A stretch of 64,000 bases of DNA from Paracoccus maritimus (lineage in GTDB: Bacteria; Pseudomonadota; Alphaproteobacteria; Rhodobacterales; Rhodobacteraceae): assembly GCF_025195095.1 (NCBI RefSeq), contig NZ_JANAVZ010000003.1, positions 310,001 to 374,000 on the forward strand, in the 5' to 3' direction. Each line of letters starts with the position of its first letter. The stretch's first letter is position 1. Below are positions 54,743-63,231 of this stretch, in pieces. The position numbers and the translations under genes were made by a program. The notes under the pieces are model-generated. The model searched no databases. It saw only the letters and a list, made by a program, of their open reading frames with translations, and was not told where the DNA came from.

Positions 54743-54780
54743 GGCGTTACTCCTTTTATGGCCATGGCGGGAATGGACCG

Positions 54781-54809
54781 AAAATAAGGCGCGCGTCGCC
54801 CTCTTTCAA
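54781..54809 (-). promoter_or_regulatory. Candidate infC promoter
   Basis: On the minus strand TTGAAA (54804-54809) and TATTTT (54781-54786) are 17 bases apart. Transcription would start near 54774, leaving a leader of about 30 bases before the ATA start of infC. It matches the housekeeping consensus well. Confidence 0.6.
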
Positions 54810-54949
54810 CCGGATTTGAACGCAACCGGGCCGCTAATGGCGGAATTCCGGGCGGTTTTGCGGATCGCTGGTGGCTTTTCGGCGTTGCGACCCTGTGCGA
54901 TAACCCCAATCGGCCCTGTCGGGCAGGACGCAAGAAGGAAGACACCCCC

Positions 54950-55678
54950 ATGCAGAAGCTGTTGCCACTGATCGTGATTCTCGTGCTGGCGCTTGGCGGC
55001 TGGTGGTGGTGGCAGAACACCGCTGCGCCCAAAGCACCCTCAAGTCTTGCCGCGGAAGAGACACCTTTGGACGCACCTGACACGCAGGCTGGCGAAGCGG
55101 CCGAGATCGCCGATACCACCGCGAAGCAGACCGAGGCCACAGCCGAGGAAGTGTCCGAAACGGTCGCGGAAACGCCCGGCGATCAGCCCGTTCCAGCCAG
55201 CGAAGCGGCGGATGCCGCAGACGCGGCAGCCGATGCCGCAGCGATCGCCGCAGATGCCGCTGCCGAAGCCGTCGAGGCGTCGCAGGAAGCCGGCATCGCC
55301 CCGGCCAACGAGGCCGCAACCGAGGCGGAGGCCGCGGCCGAGGACGCGATTGCCGCTGCCGACCGCGCCGCCGACGCCGCCGCCACATCGGCGACGGACA
55401 CAAGCGCGGATCAGGACGCGACCGAGACCGCCGCAGAGGCGGCAGAGGACGCGGCCAGCGCCACCGCAAGGGCGGCCGACGCGGCCGCGACGGCCGCCGA
55501 GATCGAGACGCTGCTGACCCCCGAAGGATTCGACGCGGGCCGCGTGACGGAAATCATCGAAAGCGCGCAGATCTCGCAGACGCAGAAGGCCACGCTGATG
55601 CGGCTTGTGGAAAGCGCGGCAACCAACCCCGATCTGCTGCGGGCGGCGCTGGATCAGGTAAAGGCCGTCATGCCATGA
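54950..55678 (+). CDS. Ala-rich membrane-anchored protein
   Basis: A 242-residue protein with one N-terminal membrane helix (about 5-22, ending GGWWWWQN), a long Ala/Glu/Asp-rich region (about 55-185) with repeated AADAAAxA-type blocks, and a C-terminal helical domain (LLTPEGFDAGRVTEII through KAVMP). The Ala-rich part would form long helices or coiled coil and is a likely spacer between membrane and C-terminal domain. Unknown family. It is divergent from infC, with AGAAGG before the ATG. Its stop overlaps the next gene (ATGA), so both work together or are at least co-translated. Confidence 0.78.
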   Translation: MQKLLPLIVILVLALGGWWWWQNTAAPKAPSSLAAEETPLDAPDTQAGEAAEIADTTAKQTEATAEEVSETVAETPGDQPVPASEAADAADAAADAAAIAADAAAEAVEASQEAGIAPANEAATEAEAAAEDAIAAADRAADAAATSATDTSADQDATETAAEAAEDAASATARAADAAATAAEIETLLTPEGFDAGRVTEIIESAQISQTQKATLMRLVESAATNPDLLRAALDQVKAVMP

Positions 55679-56544
55679 GCGCCGAGACTGGATTGCTGGA
55701 CTTTCTGAAGCGCGGAGCCCGGCAGATCCAGCGTGGCCCCCTTGCCATGATCCTGATCGAGGATGACGCCGCCGTCACCGAAACCATCGCCCATCATCTG
55801 CGGGTCGGTTTCCGCCACGTGCTTGCGCTGTCGCCCGAGCCGATCACCCTGCCCGACGACATGGCCGCCCGCGTGACCAATCTGATCTGGGATACGCGTC
55901 GCCCCGCTGCCCATGTAGAGGCTGTGAACGCCCTGATCCCGGCGGTCCCTGACGGCACATGGCTGTATTACTGCTTCAACGCAGAGTTTCTGTTCTTTCC
56001 GTTCAGCGAACATCGGTATGTCGGCGAAATGCTGTCCTTTCATGCCGAAGAACGCCGCAGCGCCATGCTGAGCTATGTGATTGACCTCTATGGCCCCGAT
56101 CTGAGCCAGTGCCCGTCTGGTGTGGATCTTGACCAGGCGATGTTCGACCGGACCGGCTATTACGCGCTGGGGGTGGCCGGACCGGATGGCGTTCACCTTG
56201 AACGCCAACTTGCATTTCACGGCGGCCTTCGTTGGAGATTCGAGGAATATCTGCCCGCGGATCGGCGCAGGATCGACCGTATTTCGCTGTTTCGCGCCAG
56301 CGAGGGGCTGAAGATCGGCGACGATCACAGGTTCAACGACAACGAATACAACACCTATGCCTGCCCATGGCACCACAACCTGACCGCGGCGATCGTATCG
56401 TTCCGTGTCGCGAAGGCCTTGCTGCGCAACCCTGATTCACGCGACGCGATCAGCGGGTTCACCTGGCGAAATTCGCACAAATTCGAATGGAATGCCCAAC
56501 AACTGATGGATCTGGGACTGATGGAACCGGGCCAATGGTTCTGA
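55675..56544 (+). CDS. Glycosyltransferase-like protein
   Basis: A 289-residue cytoplasmic protein. The N-terminal 130 residues have a GT-A-like alternation (LAMILIEDDAAVTETI, FRHVLALSPE), with later blocks such as YYCFNAEFLFFPFSEHRYVGEML and the Asn/Tyr/Trp/His-rich FNDNEYNTYACPWHHN. This resembles Rhodobacteraceae proteins annotated as family 2 glycosyltransferases or hypothetical. The canonical DxD is not clearly seen. Coupled to the Ala-rich membrane protein by an ATGA overlap. Function open. Confidence 0.5.
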   Translation: MSAETGLLDFLKRGARQIQRGPLAMILIEDDAAVTETIAHHLRVGFRHVLALSPEPITLPDDMAARVTNLIWDTRRPAAHVEAVNALIPAVPDGTWLYYCFNAEFLFFPFSEHRYVGEMLSFHAEERRSAMLSYVIDLYGPDLSQCPSGVDLDQAMFDRTGYYALGVAGPDGVHLERQLAFHGGLRWRFEEYLPADRRRIDRISLFRASEGLKIGDDHRFNDNEYNTYACPWHHNLTAAIVSFRVAKALLRNPDSRDAISGFTWRNSHKFEWNAQQLMDLGLMEPGQWF

Positions 56545-56685
56545 CGGTCAGGCCCGCCATCACGCCCCTGATGCCGATGCCGCAGCCAGAACCGCTTGCA
56601 CTTGCACGCGCTTTGTCGTGAATGATAGACCATGCGTCAATCTTAACTCGGGCGGAGTTCACGCCCAGATGGAAGGCAGGATTGC

Positions 56686-57195
56686 ATGGCGATGACCCAA
56701 ACAAGCTTTGACCGTGACGAGTTGCTTGCCTGCGCGCGCGGCGAACTGTTTGGCGAAGGCAACGCACAACTGCCTGAACCGCCGATGCTGATGATGGACC
56801 GGATCACCGATATCTCGGGCGATGGCGGGCCGCATGGCAAGGGACATGTGGTCGCCGAATTCGACATCAAACCCGATCTGTGGTTCTTCGACTGCCATTT
56901 CCCCGGAAACCCGATCATGCCCGGCTGCCTGGGGCTTGATGGGCTTTGGCAACTGACCGGCTTCAATCTGGGCTGGCGCGGCTGGAAGGGGCGCGGATAT
57001 GCCCTGGGCGTGGGCGAGGTCAAGTTGACCGGCATGGTCCGCCCCGACCGCAAGATGCTGCGTTATTTCGTCGATTTTACCAAGGCGGTTCAGACCCGCC
57101 GGCTGACGATGGGCGTGGCCGATGGCCGCGTCGAGGCCGATGGCGAAGTGATCTATCAGGTCAAGGACATGAAGGTCGCGCTGTCGGAAAGCTGA
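56686..57195 (+). CDS. fabA: 3-hydroxydecanoyl-ACP dehydratase/isomerase
   Basis: A 169-residue hotdog-fold enzyme that dehydrates 3-hydroxydecanoyl-ACP and isomerises the product to cis-3-decenoyl-ACP, the branch point to unsaturated fatty acids. Active-site His is H71 ([12 protein letters not shown]) and Asp D85 (LGLDGLWQL). Normal length. First gene of fabA-fabB-fabI; a weak promoter may lie in the 141 bases before it. Confidence 0.97.
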   Translation: MAMTQTSFDRDELLACARGELFGEGNAQLPEPPMLMMDRITDISGDGGPHGKGHVVAEFDIKPDLWFFDCHFPGNPIMPGCLGLDGLWQLTGFNLGWRGWKGRGYALGVGEVKLTGMVRPDRKMLRYFVDFTKAVQTRRLTMGVADGRVEADGEVIYQVKDMKVALSES

Positions 57196-57219
57196 TTTTT
57201 TATCTTGAGGAGGCCCCCA

Positions 57220-58449
57220 ATGCGACGCGTCGTCATCACTGGCCTTGGCATCGTATCACCCATTGGCAACAACGCCGCCGAGGTGACCGAAAGCCTGCGC
57301 GCCGGCCGTTCGGGCATTGTCTTTGCACCCGAATATGCCGAACACGGCTTCCGCAGCCAGATCCACGGCATGCCCCAGATCGTGCTGGAAGACCATATAG
57401 ACAAGCGTAACCTGCGCTTCATGGGTCCGGGCGCGGCCTACAACTTCATCGCCATGCAACAGGCCATTGCCGATAGCGGGCTTGAGGAGAGTGACGTGTC
57501 GAACCCGCGCAGCGGGCTGATCATGGGATCCGGCGGGCCGTCGACATCGAATTTCTTCGAAGCGCATCAGATCGTCATCGAAAAGGGCGCACCCAAGCGG
57601 ATGGGACCTTTCATGGTCACGCGCTGCATGTCCTCCACGAACTCGGCCTGCCTGGCCACGCCGTTCAAGATCAAAGGCGTGAACTATTCCATCACCTCGG
57701 CCTGTTCGACCAGCGCGCATTGCATCGGCAATGGCGTCGAACAGATCCAGATGGGCAAGCAGGACATCGTCTTCGCTGGTGGCGGCGAGGAACTGGACTG
57801 GACCCTGTCGTGCCTCTTCGACGCGATGGGCGCGATGTCGTCGAAATATAACGACACGCCTGAAACCGCCTCGCGCCCGTATGACGCGACGCGCGATGGT
57901 TTCGTGATCGCCGGCGGCGGTGGCGTCGTCGTGCTGGAGGAACTGGAACATGCCAAGGCGCGCGGCGCCAAGATCTATGCCGAGGTCACCGGTTACGGCG
58001 CGACCAGCGACGGCTATGACATGGTCGCCCCTTCAGGCGAAGGCGGCGAACGTTCGATGAGGCTGGCCATCGACACCCTGCCCGAGGGCCGGGAGGTCAG
58101 CTATATCAATGCACATGGCACCTCGACCCCGGTCGGCGATATCGGCGAGATCCGTGCGATCAGGCGCATCTTCGGCGAAGGCGCAACCCCGCCGGTCAGC
58201 TCTACCAAGTCCTTGACCGGTCACAGCCTTGGCGCGACCGGCGTGCACGAGGCGATCTATTCCCTTCTGATGTTGCAAAATGACTTCATTGCAGCATCTG
58301 CAAATGTCGATACACTGGACCCCGAGATCCAACCGGGCGAAGTTGCCACAACCCGGGTTGACGACGCCGGACTGGATTCAGTCCTGTCCAACAGCTTCGG
58401 CTTCGGTGGTACCAATGCCACGCTGCTGATGTCTAAATATTTGGAATAA
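57220..58449 (+). CDS. fabB: 3-oxoacyl-ACP synthase I
   Basis: A 409-residue condensing enzyme needed to elongate unsaturated acyl chains. Catalytic Cys C162 ([11 protein letters not shown]), His in [11 protein letters not shown] and His in [13 protein letters not shown] at 57220 with GAGGAGG in front; a TTG at 57205 is an unlikely start. It follows fabA by 24 bases. Confidence 0.97.
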   Translation: MRRVVITGLGIVSPIGNNAAEVTESLRAGRSGIVFAPEYAEHGFRSQIHGMPQIVLEDHIDKRNLRFMGPGAAYNFIAMQQAIADSGLEESDVSNPRSGLIMGSGGPSTSNFFEAHQIVIEKGAPKRMGPFMVTRCMSSTNSACLATPFKIKGVNYSITSACSTSAHCIGNGVEQIQMGKQDIVFAGGGEELDWTLSCLFDAMGAMSSKYNDTPETASRPYDATRDGFVIAGGGGVVVLEELEHAKARGAKIYAEVTGYGATSDGYDMVAPSGEGGERSMRLAIDTLPEGREVSYINAHGTSTPVGDIGEIRAIRRIFGEGATPPVSSTKSLTGHSLGATGVHEAIYSLLMLQNDFIAASANVDTLDPEIQPGEVATTRVDDAGLDSVLSNSFGFGGTNATLLMSKYLE

Positions 58450-58476
58450 AACAAGAAACGACGCAGAGGTCAGAAT

Positions 58477-59265
58477 ATGGGCGATCTTCTTAAAGGCAAG
58501 CGCGGGCTTGTGATGGGGGTCGCCAACGACCATTCCATCGCTTGGGGCATTGCACGGGCGGTCGCGGCCGAGGGTGCGGAACTTGCCTTCAGCTATCAGG
58601 GCGAGGCTTTCGGCAAACGCGTGCAGCCCCTGGCCGCATCGGTCGGGTCGGATTTTCTGGTCGATGTGGATGTGGCCGACGACGCGTCTCTGGACGCGGC
58701 GTTCGCGGCTATCAACGAACGCTGGGGAAAGCTGGATTTCCTGATCCATGCCATCGCATTTTCCAACAAGAACGAACTGACCGGTCGGTTCATGAATACC
58801 AGCCGCGCGAACTTCAAGCACAGCCTTGAAATTTCGTGCTATTCGCTGATCGAGGTTGCCCGCCGCGCCCACCCGCTGATGTCGGATGGCGGGTCGCTGA
58901 TCACGCTGACCTATGGGGGATCGAACAGGGTCACGCCATTCTACAACGTCATGGGTGTGGCCAAGGCGGCATTGGAATCCTCGGTGCGCTATCTGGCCAA
59001 CGATCTTGGTCCCGACGGCATTCGGGTGAATGCGATCAGCCCCGGTCCGATGAAGACCCTGGCCGGTGCCGCGATCGGTGGGGCGCGTAAGACCTTCCGT
59101 CACACCGAAGCCAACGCACCGCTGCGTGCCAATGCCACGCTGGAGGCGATCGGCGGCACGGCCTGCTGGCTGCTGTCGGATTGGGGCGCGTGCACCACGG
59201 GCGAGATCGTCACCGTCGATGGCGGCTATCACGTGCTGGGCATGCCGCAATCGGACAATCTGTGA
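58477..59265 (+). CDS. fabI: Enoyl-ACP reductase (NADH), FabI type
   Basis: A 262-residue short-chain dehydrogenase that reduces enoyl-ACP in the last step of each elongation cycle. The FabI N-terminal Gly pattern GVANDHSIAWGIA, and Y146, Y156, M159 and K163 (FYNVMGVAK) at the same numbers as the E. coli enzyme are seen. The stop overlaps the GTG of the following HAD gene. Confidence 0.97.
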   Translation: MGDLLKGKRGLVMGVANDHSIAWGIARAVAAEGAELAFSYQGEAFGKRVQPLAASVGSDFLVDVDVADDASLDAAFAAINERWGKLDFLIHAIAFSNKNELTGRFMNTSRANFKHSLEISCYSLIEVARRAHPLMSDGGSLITLTYGGSNRVTPFYNVMGVAKAALESSVRYLANDLGPDGIRVNAISPGPMKTLAGAAIGGARKTFRHTEANAPLRANATLEAIGGTACWLLSDWGACTTGEIVTVDGGYHVLGMPQSDNL

Positions 59266-59912
59266 TCCATGTCTTCGACGCCTATGGCACGCTGTTCGAC
59301 GTGGACGGCGCTGCACGACAGGCGGCGCAAGGCGATCCCGCACTGAAGGACATCTGGGTGGCGCTGTCTGCGGACTGGCGGCGCAAGCAGCTGGAATATT
59401 CGTGGCTGCGTGCAATCACCGGCGATCACGTGGATTTCTGGCAGGTCACCTCGGACGCGCTGGATTGGGCCGCCGAACGCCACGGCGCGTCCACCGCTCA
59501 GGCGGCCAAGCTTCTCGATCTGTATCGCACCCTGCCAGCCTATCCCGAAGTTTCCGAGGTTCTGGACCGCCTGCGCGGCGCGGGCGCGGGCACCGCGATC
59601 TTTTCAAACGGTTCGCCGCAGATGCTGTCGGACGCGGTGCACTCGGCCGGGCTATACGGCCGTCTGGACGCGCTTCTGTCAGTCGAAACGGTGGAACGGT
59701 TCAAACCCGCCGCCGTTGCCTACGGTATCGTGACACGTCATTTTGCCTGCGACCCCGGCGCGATCACCTTCGTGTCGTCGAACGGATGGGATATCTATGG
59801 GGCTGCGCGGTTCGGATTCCGAACCGTCTGGGTCAACCGCGCGGGCCTGCCGGTCGATCGCCTGCCCTGTAAACCCGACCGCATCCTGACCGACCTGAAA
59901 GGACTTTCATGA
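59262..59912 (+). CDS. Haloacid dehalogenase type II (HAD superfamily)
   Basis: A 216-residue hydrolase with HAD motif I FDAYGTLFD (Asp6), motif II SNGSP, Lys in ERFKP and motif III/IV SSNGWDIYGA. The SNGWD signature is that of (S)-2-haloacid dehalogenases; the real substrate may be another 2-substituted acid or phosphate. The GTG at 59262 overlaps the fabI stop and starts right at the fold. The frame open upstream belongs to fabI's shadow. Confidence 0.9.
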   Translation: MIHVFDAYGTLFDVDGAARQAAQGDPALKDIWVALSADWRRKQLEYSWLRAITGDHVDFWQVTSDALDWAAERHGASTAQAAKLLDLYRTLPAYPEVSEVLDRLRGAGAGTAIFSNGSPQMLSDAVHSAGLYGRLDALLSVETVERFKPAAVAYGIVTRHFACDPGAITFVSSNGWDIYGAARFGFRTVWVNRAGLPVDRLPCKPDRILTDLKGLS

Positions 59913-60742
59913 CGCAGTTTTTTACCGCCGAAGACGGCGCGAAGCTGGCATACAGCGACGAAGGCCTAGGTCTTCCGGTGCTGTGTCTGGCCGGACTGAC
60001 GCGCAACATGGCGGATTTCGACTATGTCGCGCCCCATCTGCCGGGGGTGCGGCTGATCCGGATGGACTATCGCGGGCGCGGGCGTTCAGATTACACTGGG
60101 GCAAACACCTACACCGTGCCGCAAGAGGGCAAGGACGCGCTGGCGCTGCTGAACCATCTGGGCATCGACAAGGCCGCCGTGCTGGGCACATCGCGTGGCG
60201 GACTGATCGGCCTGCTGCTGGCGGCGGCGGCGCACGACAGGCTGCTGGGGCTGTGCCTGAACGATGTTGGCCCTGAAATCGAAAAGGCGGGGCTGGACCG
60301 GATCTTCGACTATGTCGGCCGAAATCCGCGCGCGCATACCCATCAGGAACTTGCCGACAAGCTGCCGGCGGCTATGCCCGGCTTTGCCAATGTCCCCGAG
60401 GGCCGCTGGCTGTCGGACGCCCGCAGGCATTATGACGAAACATCTGACGGCTTGAAGATCAGATACGACCCGACCCTGCGCGACGCGTTCCTTGATGCCT
60501 TCAAGGGCGAACAGCCCGACCTTTGGCCGCTGTGGCAGGCGACTGCCGGGTTGCCGGTGGCGCTGATCCGCGGCTCGAACTCGGACCTTCTGTCAGCCGA
60601 AGTTGCGGACAGGATGCAGCGCCTTCGACCGGACATGATCTTCGCCGAGGTGCCCGATCGCGCGCATGTGCCATGGCTGGATGAGGCCGAAAGCCTCGCG
60701 GCACTGAACCGCTGGCTGGCACTGCTGGTCCGGGCCGCGTAA
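59909..60742 (+). CDS. Alpha/beta hydrolase
   Basis: A 277-residue alpha/beta-hydrolase with nucleophile elbow GTSRGG (Ser95), a general acid region near RGSNSDLLS and catalytic His in DRAHVPWLDE (about 255). The DYRGRGRSDY segment is usual for the family. Substrate unknown. ATG overlaps the HAD gene stop (ATGA), so it is the end of the fab-linked run. Confidence 0.9.
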   Translation: MTQFFTAEDGAKLAYSDEGLGLPVLCLAGLTRNMADFDYVAPHLPGVRLIRMDYRGRGRSDYTGANTYTVPQEGKDALALLNHLGIDKAAVLGTSRGGLIGLLLAAAAHDRLLGLCLNDVGPEIEKAGLDRIFDYVGRNPRAHTHQELADKLPAAMPGFANVPEGRWLSDARRHYDETSDGLKIRYDPTLRDAFLDAFKGEQPDLWPLWQATAGLPVALIRGSNSDLLSAEVADRMQRLRPDMIFAEVPDRAHVPWLDEAESLAALNRWLALLVRAA

Positions 60743-60816
60743 TCCTGCGCAATTGACAAACCGGCCGTCGCGCCCCTGAATGCCGCCAACCGGCATCTGC
60801 AGGAAAGGCGCGGCGC

Positions 60817-61929
60817 ATGAGTATCTTCGACATCCTCGGTGGCGAATTCATCGAGATCATCGAATGGACCGACGACAGTCGCGACACGATGGTCTATCGC
60901 TTTCCGACCGTCGGCAAGGCGATCAAGTATGGCGCCAAGCTGACCGTCCGCGAAGGTCAGGCAGCGGTCTTCGTGCATGAGGGCCAACTGGCCGACGTGT
61001 TCGGGCCCGGCCTGTATCTGCTGGAAACCAACAACCTGCCGATCCTGACCCGTTTGCAGCACTGGGACCACGGCTTTCGCAGCCCTTTCAAGTCGGAAAT
61101 CTACTACGTCAACACGACGCGCTTCACCGATCTGAAATGGGGCACCAAGAATCCCGTGATCGCGCGCGATCCGGAATTCGGCCCCGTACGCCTGCGTTCC
61201 TTCGGCACATATTCGATGCGCGTGACCGACCCGGCGAAGTTCATGTCCGAGATTGTCGGCACCGATGGCGAATTCACCCGCGACGAGATCAGCTTCCAGA
61301 TCCGCAACGTGATCGTACAGGAATTCTCGCGCATGATCGCGGGTTCGGGGATTCCTGTCCTGGACATGGCGGCCAACACCGACCAGTTGGGCAAGATGGT
61401 CGCCAAGGCGATCGAACCGGTGATCGCCGCATACGGCCTGACCATTCCCGAATTCTATATCGAGAATATCAGCCTGCCCGAAGCGGTCGAGGCGATGTTG
61501 GACAAGCGCACCTCAATGGGCATCATCGGCGATCTGGACCGCTTCGGCCAGTATGCTGCCAGCGAGGCGATGCTGAACGCCAGTCAGAATGCCGGCGGCG
61601 CGGGCGCAGGCATGGGTGCGGCCATGGGCGCCGCGATGGGCATGGGCATGGCGCGTCCCGGTCCGTGGGGGCCGCAGCCGCAATCCACCGCGCAGGTTGC
61701 GCCGCCGCCCCTGCCCGGCAAGCAGGTCGAGACCGTGTGGCACGTCGCACTGGAAGGCGAGGCGCAAGGACCCTATGGGCGCGGGCATCTGGGACGGCTG
61801 ATCCAGGAAAACCGCTTCACGCGCGAGACATTGGTCTGGACGCCCGGCCAGAATGGCTGGCTGCCGGCGGATGAGGTGCCGGAACTGGCGCAACTGTTCA
61901 CCACGATGCCGCCGCCTCTGCCGGGCTGA
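60817..61929 (+). CDS. SPFH-domain protein with C-terminal GYF_2-like domain (YdjI-like)
   Basis: A 370-residue protein. Residues 1-265 or so form an SPFH (stomatin/prohibitin/flotillin) domain of the YdjI type: FPTVGKAIKYGAKLTVREGQAAVF, then DPAKFMSEIVGTDG. A Gly/Met/Ala/Pro-rich linker (about 265-300) leads to a C-terminal module with QGPYGRGHLGRLIQ and LVWTPGQNGWLPA, resembling GYF_2/DUF4339. No signal peptide. Directly followed by the zinc-ribbon gene, its probable partner. Confidence 0.88.
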   Translation: MSIFDILGGEFIEIIEWTDDSRDTMVYRFPTVGKAIKYGAKLTVREGQAAVFVHEGQLADVFGPGLYLLETNNLPILTRLQHWDHGFRSPFKSEIYYVNTTRFTDLKWGTKNPVIARDPEFGPVRLRSFGTYSMRVTDPAKFMSEIVGTDGEFTRDEISFQIRNVIVQEFSRMIAGSGIPVLDMAANTDQLGKMVAKAIEPVIAAYGLTIPEFYIENISLPEAVEAMLDKRTSMGIIGDLDRFGQYAASEAMLNASQNAGGAGAGMGAAMGAAMGMGMARPGPWGPQPQSTAQVAPPPLPGKQVETVWHVALEGEAQGPYGRGHLGRLIQENRFTRETLVWTPGQNGWLPADEVPELAQLFTTMPPPLPG

Positions 61930-61936
61930 CGCCGGA

Positions 61937-63211
61937 ATGCCCACCCCGCCGACCGAATACCGCTATCCTTGCGAGAATTGCGGTGCCAGCCTGCGTTTCA
62001 AACCGGGCCAGCAGATGCTGGTCTGCGAGTACTGCGGTCATCAGCAGCGCATTGGCGACGGGGCCGCACGCGCCCCGGCCCGGCAGGCGCAGGGCGGGGC
62101 CGACGGTGAGGCCGCGATCCTAAGGGATCCGTCAACCGGGCGGGCGCTGCAATGGGATGCCGGACACAAGTCGCCCGATCTGATCGAGATCCCGCTGGAC
62201 AGGGGGCTGCGTCTGGATGCCGGATCAGAGATCACCGAGGATATCCGGACGCTGTCCTGTCCGAATTGCGGCGCACGGATCGAGATCGCGGGCGACAGCC
62301 ATGCCACCGCCTGTCCTTTCTGCGCTACGCCCGTGGTCACCGACACCGGGATAACGCGGCAGATCAAGCCGCAGGGTGTTTTGCCCTTCCTGCTGACCGA
62401 GGAACAGGCCCGTTCCGCCATGGAAGACTGGCTTGGCAGCCTGTGGTTTGCGCCATCCGGCCTGACTTCCTATGCGCGGCGCGGGCGGAAGATGCGTGGG
62501 ATCTATTCACCCTACTGGACCTTCGATGCGCGGACCCGATCCGAATATTCGGGCCAGCGCGGCGACGCCTATTATCAAACCGTCTATGTCACGCGCGAGA
62601 TCAACGGTCGCAGTCAGCGCGTCGCGCAGCAGGTCCGCCGCATTCGGTGGCGCCGGGCCAGCGGCAGGGTCGCACGCGATTTCAACGATGTTCTGGTCCT
62701 TGCCTCGGCGTCACTGCCAAGACGCTTCACGGATGGGCTGACGCCCTGGGATCTGTCGCATCTGCGGCCCTATCGCCCCGATTATCTGGCGGGGTTCGAG
62801 GCCGAGGGATACACCATCCCGCTAAGCGACGGACATGCGACGGCGCGGCAGGAAATGGCGGGCGTGATCCGGAATGACGCACGTCGCGACATCGGCGGCG
62901 ACGAACAGCGCGTCGAACAGATCCGCACCGAATATGGCGACGAGACATTCAAGCATGTGTTGCTGCCGGTCTGGACCGCCGCCTATCGCTATAACGGCAA
63001 AAGCTTTCGCTTCCTCGTCAACGGACAATCGGGCCGGGTACAGGGTGAACGGCCATGGTCGGTCTGGAAAATCGCAGCCGCCATGATCGCGGCGCTGGTA
63101 GCGCTAGCGGTTTTCCTGTATCTCGCCGAGGCAGGGGGTTACATCCAGCTTGGGTCGGGTCTGCCACTGGACGTCGGCACGCCGTCAGGGGACTATGTGA
63201 TCCACAGCTAA
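61937..63211 (+). CDS. Double zinc-ribbon membrane protein (YdjG-like)
   Basis: A 424-residue protein with two zinc-ribbon sites, C12/C15/C30/C33 and C108/C111/C126/C129 (YPCENCGAS, VCEYCGH, CPNCGAR, CPFCATP), a middle domain with Tyr/Arg-rich beta segments (YSPYWTFDARTRSEYSG) and a transmembrane helix near the C-terminus (about 375-395). Such proteins are often annotated as helicase or PriA-like because of the zinc ribbon alone, but no helicase motif is present. The start ATG is at 61937, seven bases after the SPFH gene. Confidence 0.85.
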   Translation: MPTPPTEYRYPCENCGASLRFKPGQQMLVCEYCGHQQRIGDGAARAPARQAQGGADGEAAILRDPSTGRALQWDAGHKSPDLIEIPLDRGLRLDAGSEITEDIRTLSCPNCGARIEIAGDSHATACPFCATPVVTDTGITRQIKPQGVLPFLLTEEQARSAMEDWLGSLWFAPSGLTSYARRGRKMRGIYSPYWTFDARTRSEYSGQRGDAYYQTVYVTREINGRSQRVAQQVRRIRWRRASGRVARDFNDVLVLASASLPRRFTDGLTPWDLSHLRPYRPDYLAGFEAEGYTIPLSDGHATARQEMAGVIRNDARRDIGGDEQRVEQIRTEYGDETFKHVLLPVWTAAYRYNGKSFRFLVNGQSGRVQGERPWSVWKIAAAMIAALVALAVFLYLAEAGGYIQLGSGLPLDVGTPSGDYVIHS

Positions 63212-63231
63212 TGGGCTTCGGAGGGGGAAAG

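Noticed and set aside
56545..56685. An irr/fur-type regulator gene ahead of fabA, as I recall for some relatives
   Set aside because: Only 141 bp separate the glycosyltransferase-like gene and fabA and no regulator frame fits there.
61937..63211. Helicase/PriA assignment of the zinc-ribbon protein
   Set aside because: Only the zinc ribbons recall PriA; there is no Walker A or helicase motif, and a membrane helix lies at the C-terminus.
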